Source: Bacteroidota bacterium
GTDB lineage: Bacteria > Bacteroidota > Bacteroidia > Chitinophagales > Chitinophagaceae
NCBI GenBank assembly: GCA_030706735.1
Contig: JAUZNZ010000015.1
Span: forward strand, 54,998 to 118,997
DNA length: 64,000 bases
Direction: 5' to 3'
The notes beneath the pieces were generated by a model. That model saw nothing but the letters and a program-made list of their open reading frames with translations, was not told the origin of the DNA and did no database searches. Position numbers and translations under genes: made by a program. This document shows positions 19,039-28,619 of this stretch, one piece after another. Position 1 is the stretch's first letter. Each line of letters begins with the position of its first letter.

Positions 19039-20531
19039 GCCATGGAATAGCTGACGCCTCCGTCCTTCTCATCCTTCAGCACGATGCCCAGCGCCAGGAG
19101 CTGATTGCGGATCTTATCCGATGCGGCATAATCCTTTTTGGCCCGGGCGTCCTTTCTGATCTCGATCAGCAGGTCCACCACGCCGCCCAGTTTATGATCG
19201 CCGCCGGCCGATTCGCTGGTAAAGCCCATGATGTCTTCAAGATAGCTCTTGAAGTAGCTTTGCAGTCTCGCCATCGTCGGTCCGCTCAGCGCGTCCACCC
19301 GGATCTGTCCGCCCCGGATGGAATTGATGACGGGCACCAGCTCGAACATATTGGCCAGCACCTTGGCGGTATTGAAGTCATCGTCCATGAATTCGTCCAT
19401 CTCACCCAACAAGGTATTCACCTTTCCATCCAGTTCGGGATCGGCGGCTGGTCCCTGATTCGCGCCCCGGGGGAACTTCTGCAGCACCTCATACGCTTCC
19501 CAAAGCCGCTTCAGCCCTTTCTCTGCGGCCTGCAAGGCCTCATTGCCGAAGTCAAGCGTGCTGCGATAATGGGTCTGGAGGATAAAGAACCGTATCGTCA
19601 TCGGCGAGTACGCCTGTTCCAATAACGGATGGTTGCCGCTGAACATTTGCGTCAGCATGATCTGGTTCCCATAGCTCTTCCCCATCTTCTTCCCATTCAC
19701 CGTGATCATATTGTTGTGCAGCCAATATCTTGCCGGCACCTGTTTATTGCAGATCGTGCTTTGCGCGATCTCGCTCTCATGGTGCGGGAACTGCAGGTCC
19801 ATGCCGCCTCCATGTATGTCGAATTGCTCCCCGAGGTATTTGGTGCTCATCGCCGAACACTCGATATGCCATCCCGGAAATCCCTCTCCCCAGGGGCTCT
19901 TCCAGCGCATGATATGTTCCGGGGGGGCGGCCTTCCAAAGGGCGAAGTCCTGGCGGTTGCGCTTTTCATCCTGGCCTTCCAGCTCACGGGTCGTCTCCAG
20001 CAGGTCGTTCAATACCCTCCCGCTCAGCTTGCCATACGGATAATGCTCCGAATATTTCTTCACGTCGAAATAGACCGACCCGTTCACGACATAGGCATAC
20101 CCTTCCGCAATGATCTTCTCGATCATGTTGATCTGCTCGACAATATGCCCCGTCGCGGTCGGCTCGATGCTGGGGTCCAGGTTATTGAACTGACGCATCG
20201 CCCAGTGGAAGAGATTGGAATATTTCTGCACCAGTTCCATGGGCTCCAGTTTCTCGATGACCGCCTTTTTGGAGATCTTGTCCTCCGCCTCCCGGCCCTC
20301 CTCTTCGAAATGACCGGCGTCCGTGATATTGCGTACATATCGCACCTTGTAACCAAGGTGAAGCAGATAGCGATAAATGAAATCGAACGTAATGAAGGGG
20401 CGCGCGTGGCCCAGGTGACTCTCGCCGCTCACCGTCGGTCCGCAAACGTACATGCCCGCATAGCCTGCGGTCAGGGGAGTGAAAACTTCCTTTTGCCTTG
20501 TATAGGAATTATAGACTTTTAGTGCACACAT
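19035..20531 (-). CDS. cysS: Cysteinyl-tRNA synthetase
   Basis: A 498-residue class I synthetase that charges tRNA-Cys. The start [15 protein letters not shown] at 20531 leads to the zinc-site Cys in MYVCGPTV, the HIGH-type motif HLGHARPF, a second zinc region GWHIECSAM, and the KMSKS-type loop as KMGKSYGN. The C-terminal anticodon-binding domain (DALIA-type) follows. The frame is open to 20633, but the upstream 34 codons have no family match. A TATCTTCG box lies about 26 bp upstream of the start. Confidence 0.95.
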   Translation of the reverse strand: MCALKVYNSYTRQKEVFTPLTAGYAGMYVCGPTVSGESHLGHARPFITFDFIYRYLLHLGYKVRYVRNITDAGHFEEEGREAEDKISKKAVIEKLEPMELVQKYSNLFHWAMRQFNNLDPSIEPTATGHIVEQINMIEKIIAEGYAYVVNGSVYFDVKKYSEHYPYGKLSGRVLNDLLETTRELEGQDEKRNRQDFALWKAAPPEHIMRWKSPWGEGFPGWHIECSAMSTKYLGEQFDIHGGGMDLQFPHHESEIAQSTICNKQVPARYWLHNNMITVNGKKMGKSYGNQIMLTQMFSGNHPLLEQAYSPMTIRFFILQTHYRSTLDFGNEALQAAEKGLKRLWEAYEVLQKFPRGANQGPAADPELDGKVNTLLGEMDEFMDDDFNTAKVLANMFELVPVINSIRGGQIRVDALSGPTMARLQSYFKSYLEDIMGFTSESAGGDHKLGGVVDLLIEIRKDARAKKDYAASDKIRNQLLALGIVLKDEKDGGVSYSMA

Positions 20532-20566
20532 ACCAGTGATGTATTCAAACTTCCGAAGATACGATT

Positions 20567-21703
20567 TTATGGTAAACGCAAGTCGGCGACTACAGGATGA
20601 TGATCCGAATAAGGCAGCGGGAAGGTCCGGCATTGCAGGATGTCTAAGTTCGGGTCGGCCAGAATGTAGTCAATCCGCAGTGTAGGCGAGATATGGGTAT
20701 AGGTGCGGCCGATGCCGAATCCTTTGGCGATAAAGGCGTCTCTCCGCTCACCCTTGATCGTAAAATAGGTATAGGAATTGGGCACATCGTTGAAGTCACC
20801 GCAGATCACCGCCGGATAGGGGCTCTTGTCCAACTCGTTCCGTACCTCCAACGCCTGGTTGGCCCGGTGGCGAAAGGCATAACGCAGCTTCTTCACGATC
20901 GACTTCGAGGCCTGCAGGATACTGTCGTCCATGTCCTTGATGATCTCGAGATCATGAAAATCCTTGCTATGGAATAGCACCGACTGGAGATGCGTGGTGA
21001 ACAGCCGGATGGTGTCCTGGCCCACTTTCAGGTCGGCGGCGATCAGGCTTTCGGTAGCGCGCAGCCCATCCGGCCTGGCATACCGGATAAGCAGGCTATC
21101 GATGATCGGGTAACGGGAAAACAGGATGACGCCCGCCTCATACACGCCGTCATAGCGGCGATAGTCCCGCGAAAAAAAATAGTACGGATAATGCAATTGC
21201 TGCACGATGTACGGAATGTTTGGAGGCAATTCCCGGGCATTATGCGATTCGAAGAATTCCTGGAAGCAGAGCACGTCAGCCTGCTGGGCCGCGATGAAAT
21301 CCAACATGTTCGGCCGGTGGCCGGACTGCCCGGGTTTCCTGGTGATGAATTCGTCCCAGCTGCGGACATTCCAGGTCAGGATGCGCAGCGAATGCGGTGC
21401 CTTTTCGGCCTGAAATGAGGAAAAAGGATGAAAGGCCATGAATACGTGGATATTCGGCCATCCGATCGCCAGGGCGATGAGCGAATACCAGGCCCAGCGA
21501 CGCTGGGAAGGGAAGAAAAGCCAGAGCAAAAAAAAGCCGGTCACGATGAACAACAGGAGAGGAAAGATCAACCCAAGCAGGGAAATAAACCACCATTTGC
21601 CCGGATGCAGCAATGCATTGGCACAGGCCAACAGGAATAGGACGATCGCCGCCCCGTTGGTCGCGATGAGGAGACGACGGCTGAATTTGCGTAATGTCAC
21701 CAT
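20567..21703 (-). CDS. Endonuclease/exonuclease/phosphatase-family membrane protein
   Basis: A 378-residue protein with three or more N-terminal membrane segments (roughly 10-100) and a C-terminal EEP domain. Catalytic motifs visible are [16 protein letters not shown] (metal-binding Glu), [11 protein letters not shown] and [10 protein letters not shown]. Relatives include sphingomyelinase-like and nuclease-like enzymes; substrate not known. The active domain is probably extracytoplasmic or cytoplasmic depending on topology. It lies 14 bp downstream of a rhomboid gene on the same strand. Confidence 0.85.
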   Translation of the reverse strand: MVTLRKFSRRLLIATNGAAIVLFLLACANALLHPGKWWFISLLGLIFPLLLFIVTGFFLLWLFFPSQRRWAWYSLIALAIGWPNIHVFMAFHPFSSFQAEKAPHSLRILTWNVRSWDEFITRKPGQSGHRPNMLDFIAAQQADVLCFQEFFESHNARELPPNIPYIVQQLHYPYYFFSRDYRRYDGVYEAGVILFSRYPIIDSLLIRYARPDGLRATESLIAADLKVGQDTIRLFTTHLQSVLFHSKDFHDLEIIKDMDDSILQASKSIVKKLRYAFRHRANQALEVRNELDKSPYPAVICGDFNDVPNSYTYFTIKGERRDAFIAKGFGIGRTYTHISPTLRIDYILADPNLDILQCRTFPLPYSDHHPVVADLRLP

Positions 21704-21717
21704 CGGTAGGGGCTAAG

Positions 21718-22647
21718 TTACAAATCTTCTTCGTCAGCCGCCCGTTTCAGAATGTCTTTTTCCTCGTCGGTGAGGAAGCGATAGCCCTGCTGGTTGATCT
21801 TGTCGAGGATCTCGTCGATGCGCTGCTGCGTGACGTTGGGGATCTTCTTAAATGGTTGCGTGCCGGAGACCTTATAGTAGAACTCGTCCCTGGGAGACCT
21901 CGCGAGTTTTTTCTTGTTGGGATTGAAGAGGTCATTGCACCAGTCGAAGACATCATTCATCCAGATGCTTCCATCGTAACCCCTTCGCATCAGGTAAATA
22001 AACAGGAAGCCCGCTCCGCCGCCCGCGAGATGCGAGACATAAGCGCCTGAGTCGCCATGTGCAATGGACGAAAAATTGATCAGCAGGAACAACATCGAGA
22101 GGATCCACAGCGGAATGCCTCCATTGATCATCGGAAAGATCCGGTAATCGGGGGCTACGGTCGTGGTCGCCAGGGCAACCGCCACCACGGCTGGGCTCGC
22201 CCCGAATAAGGAGGCCGAGTGGATCAACGGTTTCAGACCGGGGACAAAGGCAAACGCCAGGACATACAATAGCCCGCCGGCCACGCCGCCATAAATATAG
22301 ATGGGGATCAACTTCCGGTTGCCCATGAGGTCCTGTAAAATATAGCCGAAGACCCAGAGCCAGAAGAGGTTGGAAATGAAGCGCAAGACCAGCTTGTCGG
22401 TGAACATGTACGTGAGCAGCGTCCAGGGCCGGCCGCCCAGCTTATCGAGGCTCGCGGGCAGCGCGAGATAATTGAAGAGGGTCGAGTAAAAATCGCCGGC
22501 GGAACTGCGCGGGCTCATGGCATACAGCACATAGACGAATTGCATGAGGGCAAATAGGACGGCATTGATCACGACCAGCTGAACCAATGCATTCCCATCC
22601 TGCCCCAGCCGCATCTTTTTCCTATAGCTATCTTCCATTACATGCAT
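21718..22647 (-). CDS. Rhomboid-family intramembrane serine protease with C-terminal extension
   Basis: A 309-residue protein with about six membrane helices and a cytosolic C-terminal tail of about 95 residues with a predicted helix-rich segment. The serine loop reads FGASPAVVA, with Pro instead of the Gly of GxSG, and the His is in VSHLAGGGAGF. The Ser-His dyad thus looks intact. It is the downstream member of a tandem rhomboid pair, 89 bp from the other. Substrate unknown. ATG at 22647; an internal ATG at 22638 is also possible. Confidence 0.85.
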   Translation of the reverse strand: MHVMEDSYRKKMRLGQDGNALVQLVVINAVLFALMQFVYVLYAMSPRSSAGDFYSTLFNYLALPASLDKLGGRPWTLLTYMFTDKLVLRFISNLFWLWVFGYILQDLMGNRKLIPIYIYGGVAGGLLYVLAFAFVPGLKPLIHSASLFGASPAVVAVALATTTVAPDYRIFPMINGGIPLWILSMLFLLINFSSIAHGDSGAYVSHLAGGGAGFLFIYLMRRGYDGSIWMNDVFDWCNDLFNPNKKKLARSPRDEFYYKVSGTQPFKKIPNVTQQRIDEILDKINQQGYRFLTDEEKDILKRAADEEDL

Positions 22648-22736
22648 AAAATTAGTTAACAGCCGCAGGGCGTCAAGTGTTTGCAGGCGTACCGCAAATT
22701 TGTCCGGTTTCTGCCTTGATTATCCGCCTTTCTGCT

Positions 22737-23438
22737 TTAATATGAATTGCGGCGATTGCTCCTTTTCCAGTATATGCAAAGCAATATGCCGAACAGGGCC
22801 CCTCCAAGGTGCGCCCAGTGGGCCACATTGTCGCCGGGTGAACTCCGGAATCCCGCGAATAATTCGATGGCGCCATAGCCCAATACGACCCATTTGGCCT
22901 TGACGGGAAAGGGGATCGGGAGGATCAGGATCTCGCTGTTTGGGAACAGGAATCCGAAACCGGCCAGGCAACCGAATATGGCCCCCGAGGCCCCGATCGT
23001 CGGCGAATTGAGGGTGCTGTAAATATCTTCTGCATGTTCCTGGGTGAGGAAGGGGGAGTTGAGGTCCGCCAATAAATGTGCATTGGCCAGGTACATCACC
23101 CCAAGGTCACATATCGCAGCGCCGATCCCGCAAACCATGTAGAAGATAAGGAACCGCTTGCTCCCCCAGTAATTCTCCAGCACCGAGCCGAACATCCATA
23201 AGGCGAACATATTGAAGATGATATGTTCCCAACCGCCATGCAGGAACATATACGTGACGACCTGGTAGATCCGGAAATAAACGGAATGAACGTCATGCAG
23301 GCCGAACATGCTGCTGATACGCAATTCCGTATTGTCGCCGAAGGCTTGCTGCGCAAGAAAGATCAATACATTGATGATGAGCAAATTCTTAATGACCGGC
23401 GGTATCATCTGAAAAGGCCTCGGGCGAAATTCTGTCAT
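22737..23438 (-). CDS. Rhomboid-family intramembrane serine protease
   Basis: A 233-residue canonical rhomboid of about six helices. The catalytic Ser is in TIGASGAIFG, the His in VAHWAHLGGALFG, and the helix-2 motif is FLHGGWEHIIFNMFALWMFG. It cleaves membrane protein helices in the plane of the membrane. Tandem with the rhomboid gene downstream; the pair may act on one set of substrates or represent an old duplication. It lies 73 bp downstream of rlmD on the same strand. Confidence 0.9.
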   Translation of the reverse strand: MTEFRPRPFQMIPPVIKNLLIINVLIFLAQQAFGDNTELRISSMFGLHDVHSVYFRIYQVVTYMFLHGGWEHIIFNMFALWMFGSVLENYWGSKRFLIFYMVCGIGAAICDLGVMYLANAHLLADLNSPFLTQEHAEDIYSTLNSPTIGASGAIFGCLAGFGFLFPNSEILILPIPFPVKAKWVVLGYGAIELFAGFRSSPGDNVAHWAHLGGALFGILLCIYWKRSNRRNSY

Positions 23439-23511
23439 GTCTGTTTCCTTAAGTACTGCAAATTACTATATTTTGAAGTAATCCCCGACCTCCTGCAATG
23501 GGCGGACAGGG

Positions 23512-24927
23512 TCATGAGAGGCTTTTCAATTTTAGCTGCACCACGTTCTCGATATGATGGGTATGGGGGAACATATCCACCGGCTGCACCTTTTCGACGC
23601 TGTAGGCGGCGTCGAGCAACCGCAGGTCCCTCGCCTGGGTGGCCGGATTACAGCTGACATAGACGACGATGGGCGCCCTGATCTCCAATATTTTTTTTAC
23701 CAGTTTCTCGTGCATGCCCGCGCGCGGCGGATCGGTAATGATCCGGTCGGGCCTCCCATGGGCGGCAAAAAAAGCGTCATCGCAAAGTTCCGCCACATCG
23801 CCGGCAAAGAATTCCGCATGACCGATCGAGTTCAGCTCCGCATTCTCCCTGGCGTCTTCGATAGCTTCCGGCACCAGCTCCACCCCCACGATCCGAGCAG
23901 CCTGGCGGCTGACAAAGATCCCGATGCTGCCTGTGCCGCAATACAGATCGTACACCGTCTCCCGCCCGCTGAGCTCGGCAAAATCCCTTGCCACGCGATA
24001 CAATTTCTCCCCCTGGCGGGTATTCGTCTGAAAGAAAGAGCTGGGCCCGATCTTGAACTGAAAGTCCTCCATCTTTTCGATCACATATCCCTTCCCGTGA
24101 TAGGCTTTCGGCGTCAGGCCGATCATGCTGTCATTCCACTTGGAATTGATCGTATACAATAAAGTGGTCAGACCCGGAAAGCGTTCCATAATATGGTCGA
24201 GCAGCATCGCCCTCGCCTCCGCCTCTTCATGGCCGAAAACAATATTGACCATGACTTCCCCACTGGTGCAGATCCGCAATTGCATCGTGCGCAGCCAGCC
24301 CTCGTGCGACCGGATATCATAAAAGGAAAGACCATGAGCCAATGCGAATTCCTTGACCGCAAGACGGATCAGGTTGCTGGGCTCCTCCTGCAGATAACAG
24401 GTGTCGATATCCACGATCTTGTCGAATATCCCCTTCGCGTGAAAGCCGGCCACATTCCCTTCCGCGGACACAGACGGGTCATGCAGTTCGGACGCGAGAA
24501 GGAAACGGCGATTGGAGAACGTATATTCGATCTTGTTGCGGTATCGTATCGTATCCTCGGCGCCCATGATCGGCAGGATCGAAGGCAGGCTCAACTTCCC
24601 GATACGCTCGAGGTTGTCTTTCACCTGTTGCTGCTTATATTGGAGCTGCTTGGCATAAGGCAGCATCTGCCAGCGACATCCCCCGCACACGCCAAAATGC
24701 GAACAGAACGGTTCTACCCGGTCAGGCGAGTATTGATGCCAGGCCGTGATATGGCCCTCCGCCCAATCCTTTTTATTTTTGGAAAGCTTCAGGTCGACGA
24801 TATCTCCCGGTATGGCATTTTCAATGAAGATCACCTTCCCATCCACGCGGGCCAGGGACCGCCCCTCTGCGGCATAATCCTCTACCAGGACATGAAAAAG
24901 CGAGGTATTTTTGTTTTTTCTTGACAC
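23512..24927 (-). CDS. rlmD: 23S rRNA (uracil-1939-C5)-methyltransferase RlmD
   Basis: A 471-residue protein of the TRAM plus methyltransferase family. An N-terminal TRAM domain (EDYAAEGRSLARVDGKVIF) is followed by the Fe-S cluster motif CSHFGVCGGCRWQ (about 73) and the SAM-binding fold DLYCGTGSIG and the catalytic loop YVSCNPATQARDL with Cys. It methylates U1939 in 23S rRNA. The gene uses a GTG start at 24927, with a TACTTTTG box only 4 bp before it. Confidence 0.93.
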   Translation of the reverse strand: MSRKNKNTSLFHVLVEDYAAEGRSLARVDGKVIFIENAIPGDIVDLKLSKNKKDWAEGHITAWHQYSPDRVEPFCSHFGVCGGCRWQMLPYAKQLQYKQQQVKDNLERIGKLSLPSILPIMGAEDTIRYRNKIEYTFSNRRFLLASELHDPSVSAEGNVAGFHAKGIFDKIVDIDTCYLQEEPSNLIRLAVKEFALAHGLSFYDIRSHEGWLRTMQLRICTSGEVMVNIVFGHEEAEARAMLLDHIMERFPGLTTLLYTINSKWNDSMIGLTPKAYHGKGYVIEKMEDFQFKIGPSSFFQTNTRQGEKLYRVARDFAELSGRETVYDLYCGTGSIGIFVSRQAARIVGVELVPEAIEDARENAELNSIGHAEFFAGDVAELCDDAFFAAHGRPDRIITDPPRAGMHEKLVKKILEIRAPIVVYVSCNPATQARDLRLLDAAYSVEKVQPVDMFPHTHHIENVVQLKLKSLS

Positions 24928-24931
24928 CGTG

Positions 24932-24939
24932 CAAAAGTA
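24932..24939 (-). promoter_or_regulatory. -7 box of rlmD (leaderless-type)
   Basis: Minus-strand TACTTTTG matches TAnnTTTG and ends 4 bp before the GTG start. The transcript would start at or next to the start codon. Confidence 0.5.
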
Positions 24940-24954
24940 GGCAATGGAAATCTT

Positions 24955-24962
24955 TAATTTTG
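24955..24962 (+). promoter_or_regulatory. -7 box of the TlpA-like gene (leaderless-type)
   Basis: TAATTTTG matches TAnnTTTG, 3 bp before the ATG at 24966. Together with the rlmD box it forms a compact divergent promoter of about 30 bp. Confidence 0.5.
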
Positions 24963-24965
24963 AGT

Positions 24966-26399
24966 ATGAGTAAGATCCTTTTGTCCTTTGTGGCCTGCGT
25001 CTGTTTTCTGCAGGCCCGTACCCAGGACGGTCATCGTATCCGGCTAACCCTCAAGCCCTACAAAAGCAGCAAAGTTTACCTGGGCTATTACTACGGAAAG
25101 GTCAAGGCGCTGGCGGACTCCGCCATGCTCGACGAAGGCGGCAGCGGCAGCTTCTCCGGCAAGGATAAATTACCCGGCGGCGTTTACTTCGTCGTCTCCC
25201 CCGGCAGGACGATCCTGTTCGAACTGCTGATCGACAAGGATCAACAGTTTTCCATTTCCGCCGATACGACGGAACTCCCCGGCAGCGTCGTCTTCACCGG
25301 TTCGCCCGACAATACGGTCTTCCAGGCCTATACGAAATTCACCAATACGAAGGGCAATGAGATGACGGCGGCTCAAAAAGAGCTGGCGGCGGCAAAAGGC
25401 AATAAAGCCGATTCCATCCGGCTGACCGGGAAGATCAGACAGCTCGACCTCGATATCCGGCACTACCGGGACGACCTGATCGCGAAATATCCGAATTCGT
25501 TGCTGGCCGCCTTGTTCCATGCGTTGAAAGAGCCCGAAGTACCCCCGGTTCCCAAAGGCAATACCGACAGCCTTTTCGCCTATCATTATTTCAAATCGCA
25601 TTACTGGGACAGCATCTCCTGGACAGATGACCGGCTCCTAAGGACCCCGATCTTCGAGCCCCGCCTCGACAAATATTTTCAAAGCCTGGTATCGCCCGAA
25701 GCCGATTCGATCGACAAGGAGGCGGACCACATGCTGCTTTTCTCCCGCACCAACAAGGATATGTTCCAGTTCCTGATGGTTTATTTCGTGCAGAAGTATG
25801 TCAACCCGACCTACATGGGGCAAGACGCGGTCTTTGTCCATCTTTTCGAAAAATATATCAATACCGGCCAGGCCGAATTTTTTACCGAGAAGTACCGCAA
25901 GTTCCTGAATGACCGCGCCTATAGCGTCATGGCCAACCTGATCGGCGCGCCCGCCCCGGACCTCATGATGGTGGATACGCTTGACAAGCCCAGGCCTTTA
26001 TATGAGGTCGACGGAAAGTTCATCGTCATTTGCTTTTGGGATCCCACCTGTGGTCATTGCAAAGAAGTGGTGCCGAAATTGGATTCGCTGTACCAGGCCA
26101 GGTGGAAAAAGGAGGGCGTGAAGATCTATGGCGTCATGGTGGACGGCGGCCGTGAAGCATGGCTCCAATTCATACGCGACCACAATTTGGCCGGCTGGAT
26201 CCACGTTTATGAGACCAAGGCCAGGGCTGATTCCGTCGAGGCGGCCGGCCAGCCCGGTTACAAGCAGCTTTATGACGTTTACCAGACGCCGATATTGTAC
26301 CTGCTGGACAAGGACAAACACATCATCGCCAAGAAGCTCTCCTACCAGCAGCTGGATGAGGTCATCACCCTGAAAATGAAGAATTCTAAATCCAATTGA
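24966..26399 (+). CDS. Periplasmic TlpA-like thioredoxin-fold protein (DUF4369/DUF5106 type)
   Basis: A 477-residue exported protein. Signal peptide ILLSFVACVCFLQARTQ is followed by an N-terminal beta-rich DUF4369-like part (to about residue 110), a helical middle section, and a C-terminal thioredoxin fold with the redox motif CGHC in CFWDPTCGHCKEV (about 360) and the cis-Pro in YQTPILYL. It is a thiol-disulfide oxidoreductase of the cell envelope. It starts at 24966; 1 bp separates its stop from the parvulin gene, so the two are probably one operon for envelope protein folding. Confidence 0.88.
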   Translation: MSKILLSFVACVCFLQARTQDGHRIRLTLKPYKSSKVYLGYYYGKVKALADSAMLDEGGSGSFSGKDKLPGGVYFVVSPGRTILFELLIDKDQQFSISADTTELPGSVVFTGSPDNTVFQAYTKFTNTKGNEMTAAQKELAAAKGNKADSIRLTGKIRQLDLDIRHYRDDLIAKYPNSLLAALFHALKEPEVPPVPKGNTDSLFAYHYFKSHYWDSISWTDDRLLRTPIFEPRLDKYFQSLVSPEADSIDKEADHMLLFSRTNKDMFQFLMVYFVQKYVNPTYMGQDAVFVHLFEKYINTGQAEFFTEKYRKFLNDRAYSVMANLIGAPAPDLMMVDTLDKPRPLYEVDGKFIVICFWDPTCGHCKEVVPKLDSLYQARWKKEGVKIYGVMVDGGREAWLQFIRDHNLAGWIHVYETKARADSVEAAGQPGYKQLYDVYQTPILYLLDKDKHIIAKKLSYQQLDEVITLKMKNSKSN

Positions 26400-26400
26400 T

Positions 26401-28374
26401 ATGAGCTTAACCGAGAGAAAGCTGATCCCTGCCATCGTCTCGTTTCTCTTATCCGCCGCCTTATTCCCTGCCGCTCCCGCCTCCGCTCAAACACTGTTTA
26501 CCGTTGACGGCGATCCCGTCAGCAAGGAGGCCTTCCTCAAAGCGTATAAAAAGAATAACAGCCGGGAGGCGACATCTGCCGCATCCTATAAAGACTACCT
26601 GGAACTCTACATCCGTTATAAGCTGAAGGTCAGGGCAGCCTATGCCATGCACCTGGATACCCTTCCCGGCCAGCGGACGGAGTTGCAGAATTTCAGGAGC
26701 CAGGTTTCGGAGCCCTATATGACCGATGAGGAGAGCATGAACCGCCTGGTCAATGAAGCATTCGTCCGCGGACAGAAAGATATTCACCTTGCCCATATTT
26801 TCGTCGCCCTGCCCAAACAAGCTTCTCCTTTCGACACCCTGAGGGCATACGAAAAAGCCATGGAGGCTTACGGCGTCCTGAAGAAGAAAAGAGGTTTCGG
26901 CGAGACGGCCCTGGCTTATTCAGAAGACCCTTCGGCAAGAACCAACCAGGGCGATGTCGGATTTCTCACTGTATTCACGCTGCCCTATGAGCTGGAAAGC
27001 CAGGCCTATGCCCTGACACCGGGTCAATTCTCGAAGCCCTTTCGCACCCGGGCAGGCTATCATATTTTTAAGGACCTCGGCGAACGGAAAGCCGCCGGCA
27101 AGATCAAGGTCGCACAGATCCTCCTGACCCTGCCACCGGGCACGACAGATGCCGCGCGCGAAGCCATTCGTGTCCGGGCAGACTCTATCTTCGCCAGTCT
27201 TCAGAAGGGCGCCAACTTCGCCGAGCTGGCCAGGACCTATAGCGGGGACAACCTGTCCTATCAGAATGGGGGCGAACTGCCCGAATTCGGCGTGGGCAAG
27301 TACGACAGCTTATTCGAGGCGATGGCTTTTTCCCTGACCAGGGACGGAGAGATCGGCAAGCCCTTCCTTAGTTCATACGGATATCATATCCTTCGGCGAA
27401 TTACCCGTATCCCTTTCCCGCGTCAGCTCTCAAAGGAGACCATGGCCGCACTGAAGGGGGACATCCTGGCCGACCCTCGCATGGAGCTGGTCCGCAAGGC
27501 CATGATCAATAAGATCTATCGCCAGGCTGGATTCACGCCTTCCCTGTACAGTCAGACCGATCTCTGGGGCTTTACCGATAGCGCTGCCCGTAACCGCGGG
27601 CTGCCCAGTTATCACAATCTGGAATTCAGTACGGTGTTGTTCACCCTGGGCAGGCGCCAATATACCGTCAAGGAGTGGCTGGATTACCTTCAAACGCTCA
27701 GGAACTCGCGGCCCGGACTCCTGTCGGGAAAGAGCAACCCGGAGGTATTCGAGCAATGGCAACGGACGGTAGCGCTCGACTATTATCGGAGTCATCTTGA
27801 GGATTTCAACAAGGATTTCGCCTTCCAGCTCAACGAGTTCAAGGAGGGAAACCTGCTCTTCGAGATCATGCAGCGAAAGGTTTGGGAAAAAGCGTCCACC
27901 GATAATGCCGGCCTTCGCACCTACTATGACGCCCATAAGGACAAGTATTGGTGGGAGGCCAGCGCGGATGCGGTCCTGTTTACCTGCAATAATGAGCAAA
28001 CCGCCAATTTGCTCAGGCAACGCGTGGCGGCCGATCCGGCCAGCTGGAAAAGATGGGCCGATAGCGCGGGTGCGGCCGTCCAGGCCGATTCGGGAAGGTT
28101 CGAGCTGACCCAGATCCCGTCTCCGGGAAAGGAAAAGATCGATTTTGTGGTGGGACGCTTCACGCCCGTGACCAAAAATATGGCCGACAATACCGTCAGT
28201 TTCTCCTATATCCTGAATATCTATAAGGACCGGGCTCCCCGGAATTTCAAAGATGCCAGGGGCTTTGTCATCAACGATTACCAGAACTTCCTGGAGGACC
28301 AATGGGTCGCCGGGCTCCGAAAGCAATACCCGGTAAAGGTGAATGAGGCCGTGCTCGCGTCGTTGACAAAATAG
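26401..28374 (+). CDS. Periplasmic parvulin-type peptidyl-prolyl isomerase (PpiC, two domains)
   Basis: A 657-residue exported PPIase. The signal peptide is FLLSAALFPAAPASAQ. Two rotamase domains are visible, each with the parvulin pattern: LAHIFVAL ... YSEDPSA ... GDVGFL ... GYHIFKD (about 125-230) and AQILLTL ... YSGDNLS ... ELPEFG ... GYHILRR (about 235-340). The C-terminal third is helical. It probably helps fold outer-membrane or secreted proteins, next to the thioredoxin-like partner upstream. Confidence 0.9.
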   Translation: MSLTERKLIPAIVSFLLSAALFPAAPASAQTLFTVDGDPVSKEAFLKAYKKNNSREATSAASYKDYLELYIRYKLKVRAAYAMHLDTLPGQRTELQNFRSQVSEPYMTDEESMNRLVNEAFVRGQKDIHLAHIFVALPKQASPFDTLRAYEKAMEAYGVLKKKRGFGETALAYSEDPSARTNQGDVGFLTVFTLPYELESQAYALTPGQFSKPFRTRAGYHIFKDLGERKAAGKIKVAQILLTLPPGTTDAAREAIRVRADSIFASLQKGANFAELARTYSGDNLSYQNGGELPEFGVGKYDSLFEAMAFSLTRDGEIGKPFLSSYGYHILRRITRIPFPRQLSKETMAALKGDILADPRMELVRKAMINKIYRQAGFTPSLYSQTDLWGFTDSAARNRGLPSYHNLEFSTVLFTLGRRQYTVKEWLDYLQTLRNSRPGLLSGKSNPEVFEQWQRTVALDYYRSHLEDFNKDFAFQLNEFKEGNLLFEIMQRKVWEKASTDNAGLRTYYDAHKDKYWWEASADAVLFTCNNEQTANLLRQRVAADPASWKRWADSAGAAVQADSGRFELTQIPSPGKEKIDFVVGRFTPVTKNMADNTVSFSYILNIYKDRAPRNFKDARGFVINDYQNFLEDQWVAGLRKQYPVKVNEAVLASLTK

Positions 28375-28619
28375 GCACTTCCGGCGATGATTCTAAGTTC
28401 CTTTGCTGGGTACTATCATCGCATCCGGCGCTGTACTGGCTCATCGGCCTTGGCTATAGCCAAACATAAGCCCTCCTTTCAGCCATTTATCCCATCGCCT
28501 TCAGTAACAGCTCGCCACTAAGGCGCCTCCGCGATATAGTACCACAGCAATAGCCACCACTTATGCCGGCAACCATTTGTAAGTCTGCTATAAGGGAGGG
28601 CTGTTGATGCGGAGGACGC
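28375..28619. other. 245-bp intergenic region with inverted repeats between convergent genes
   Basis: No ORF of note is present. The region includes the perfect 14-bp palindrome TTGGCTATAGCCAA (28450-28463) and a distant imperfect pair, AAGCCCTCCTT (about 28469) and AAGGGAGGGCT (about 28592). There is no clear T-run, so only weak bidirectional termination can be suggested. It may be a fragment of a small repeat or a structured RNA. Confidence 0.35.
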
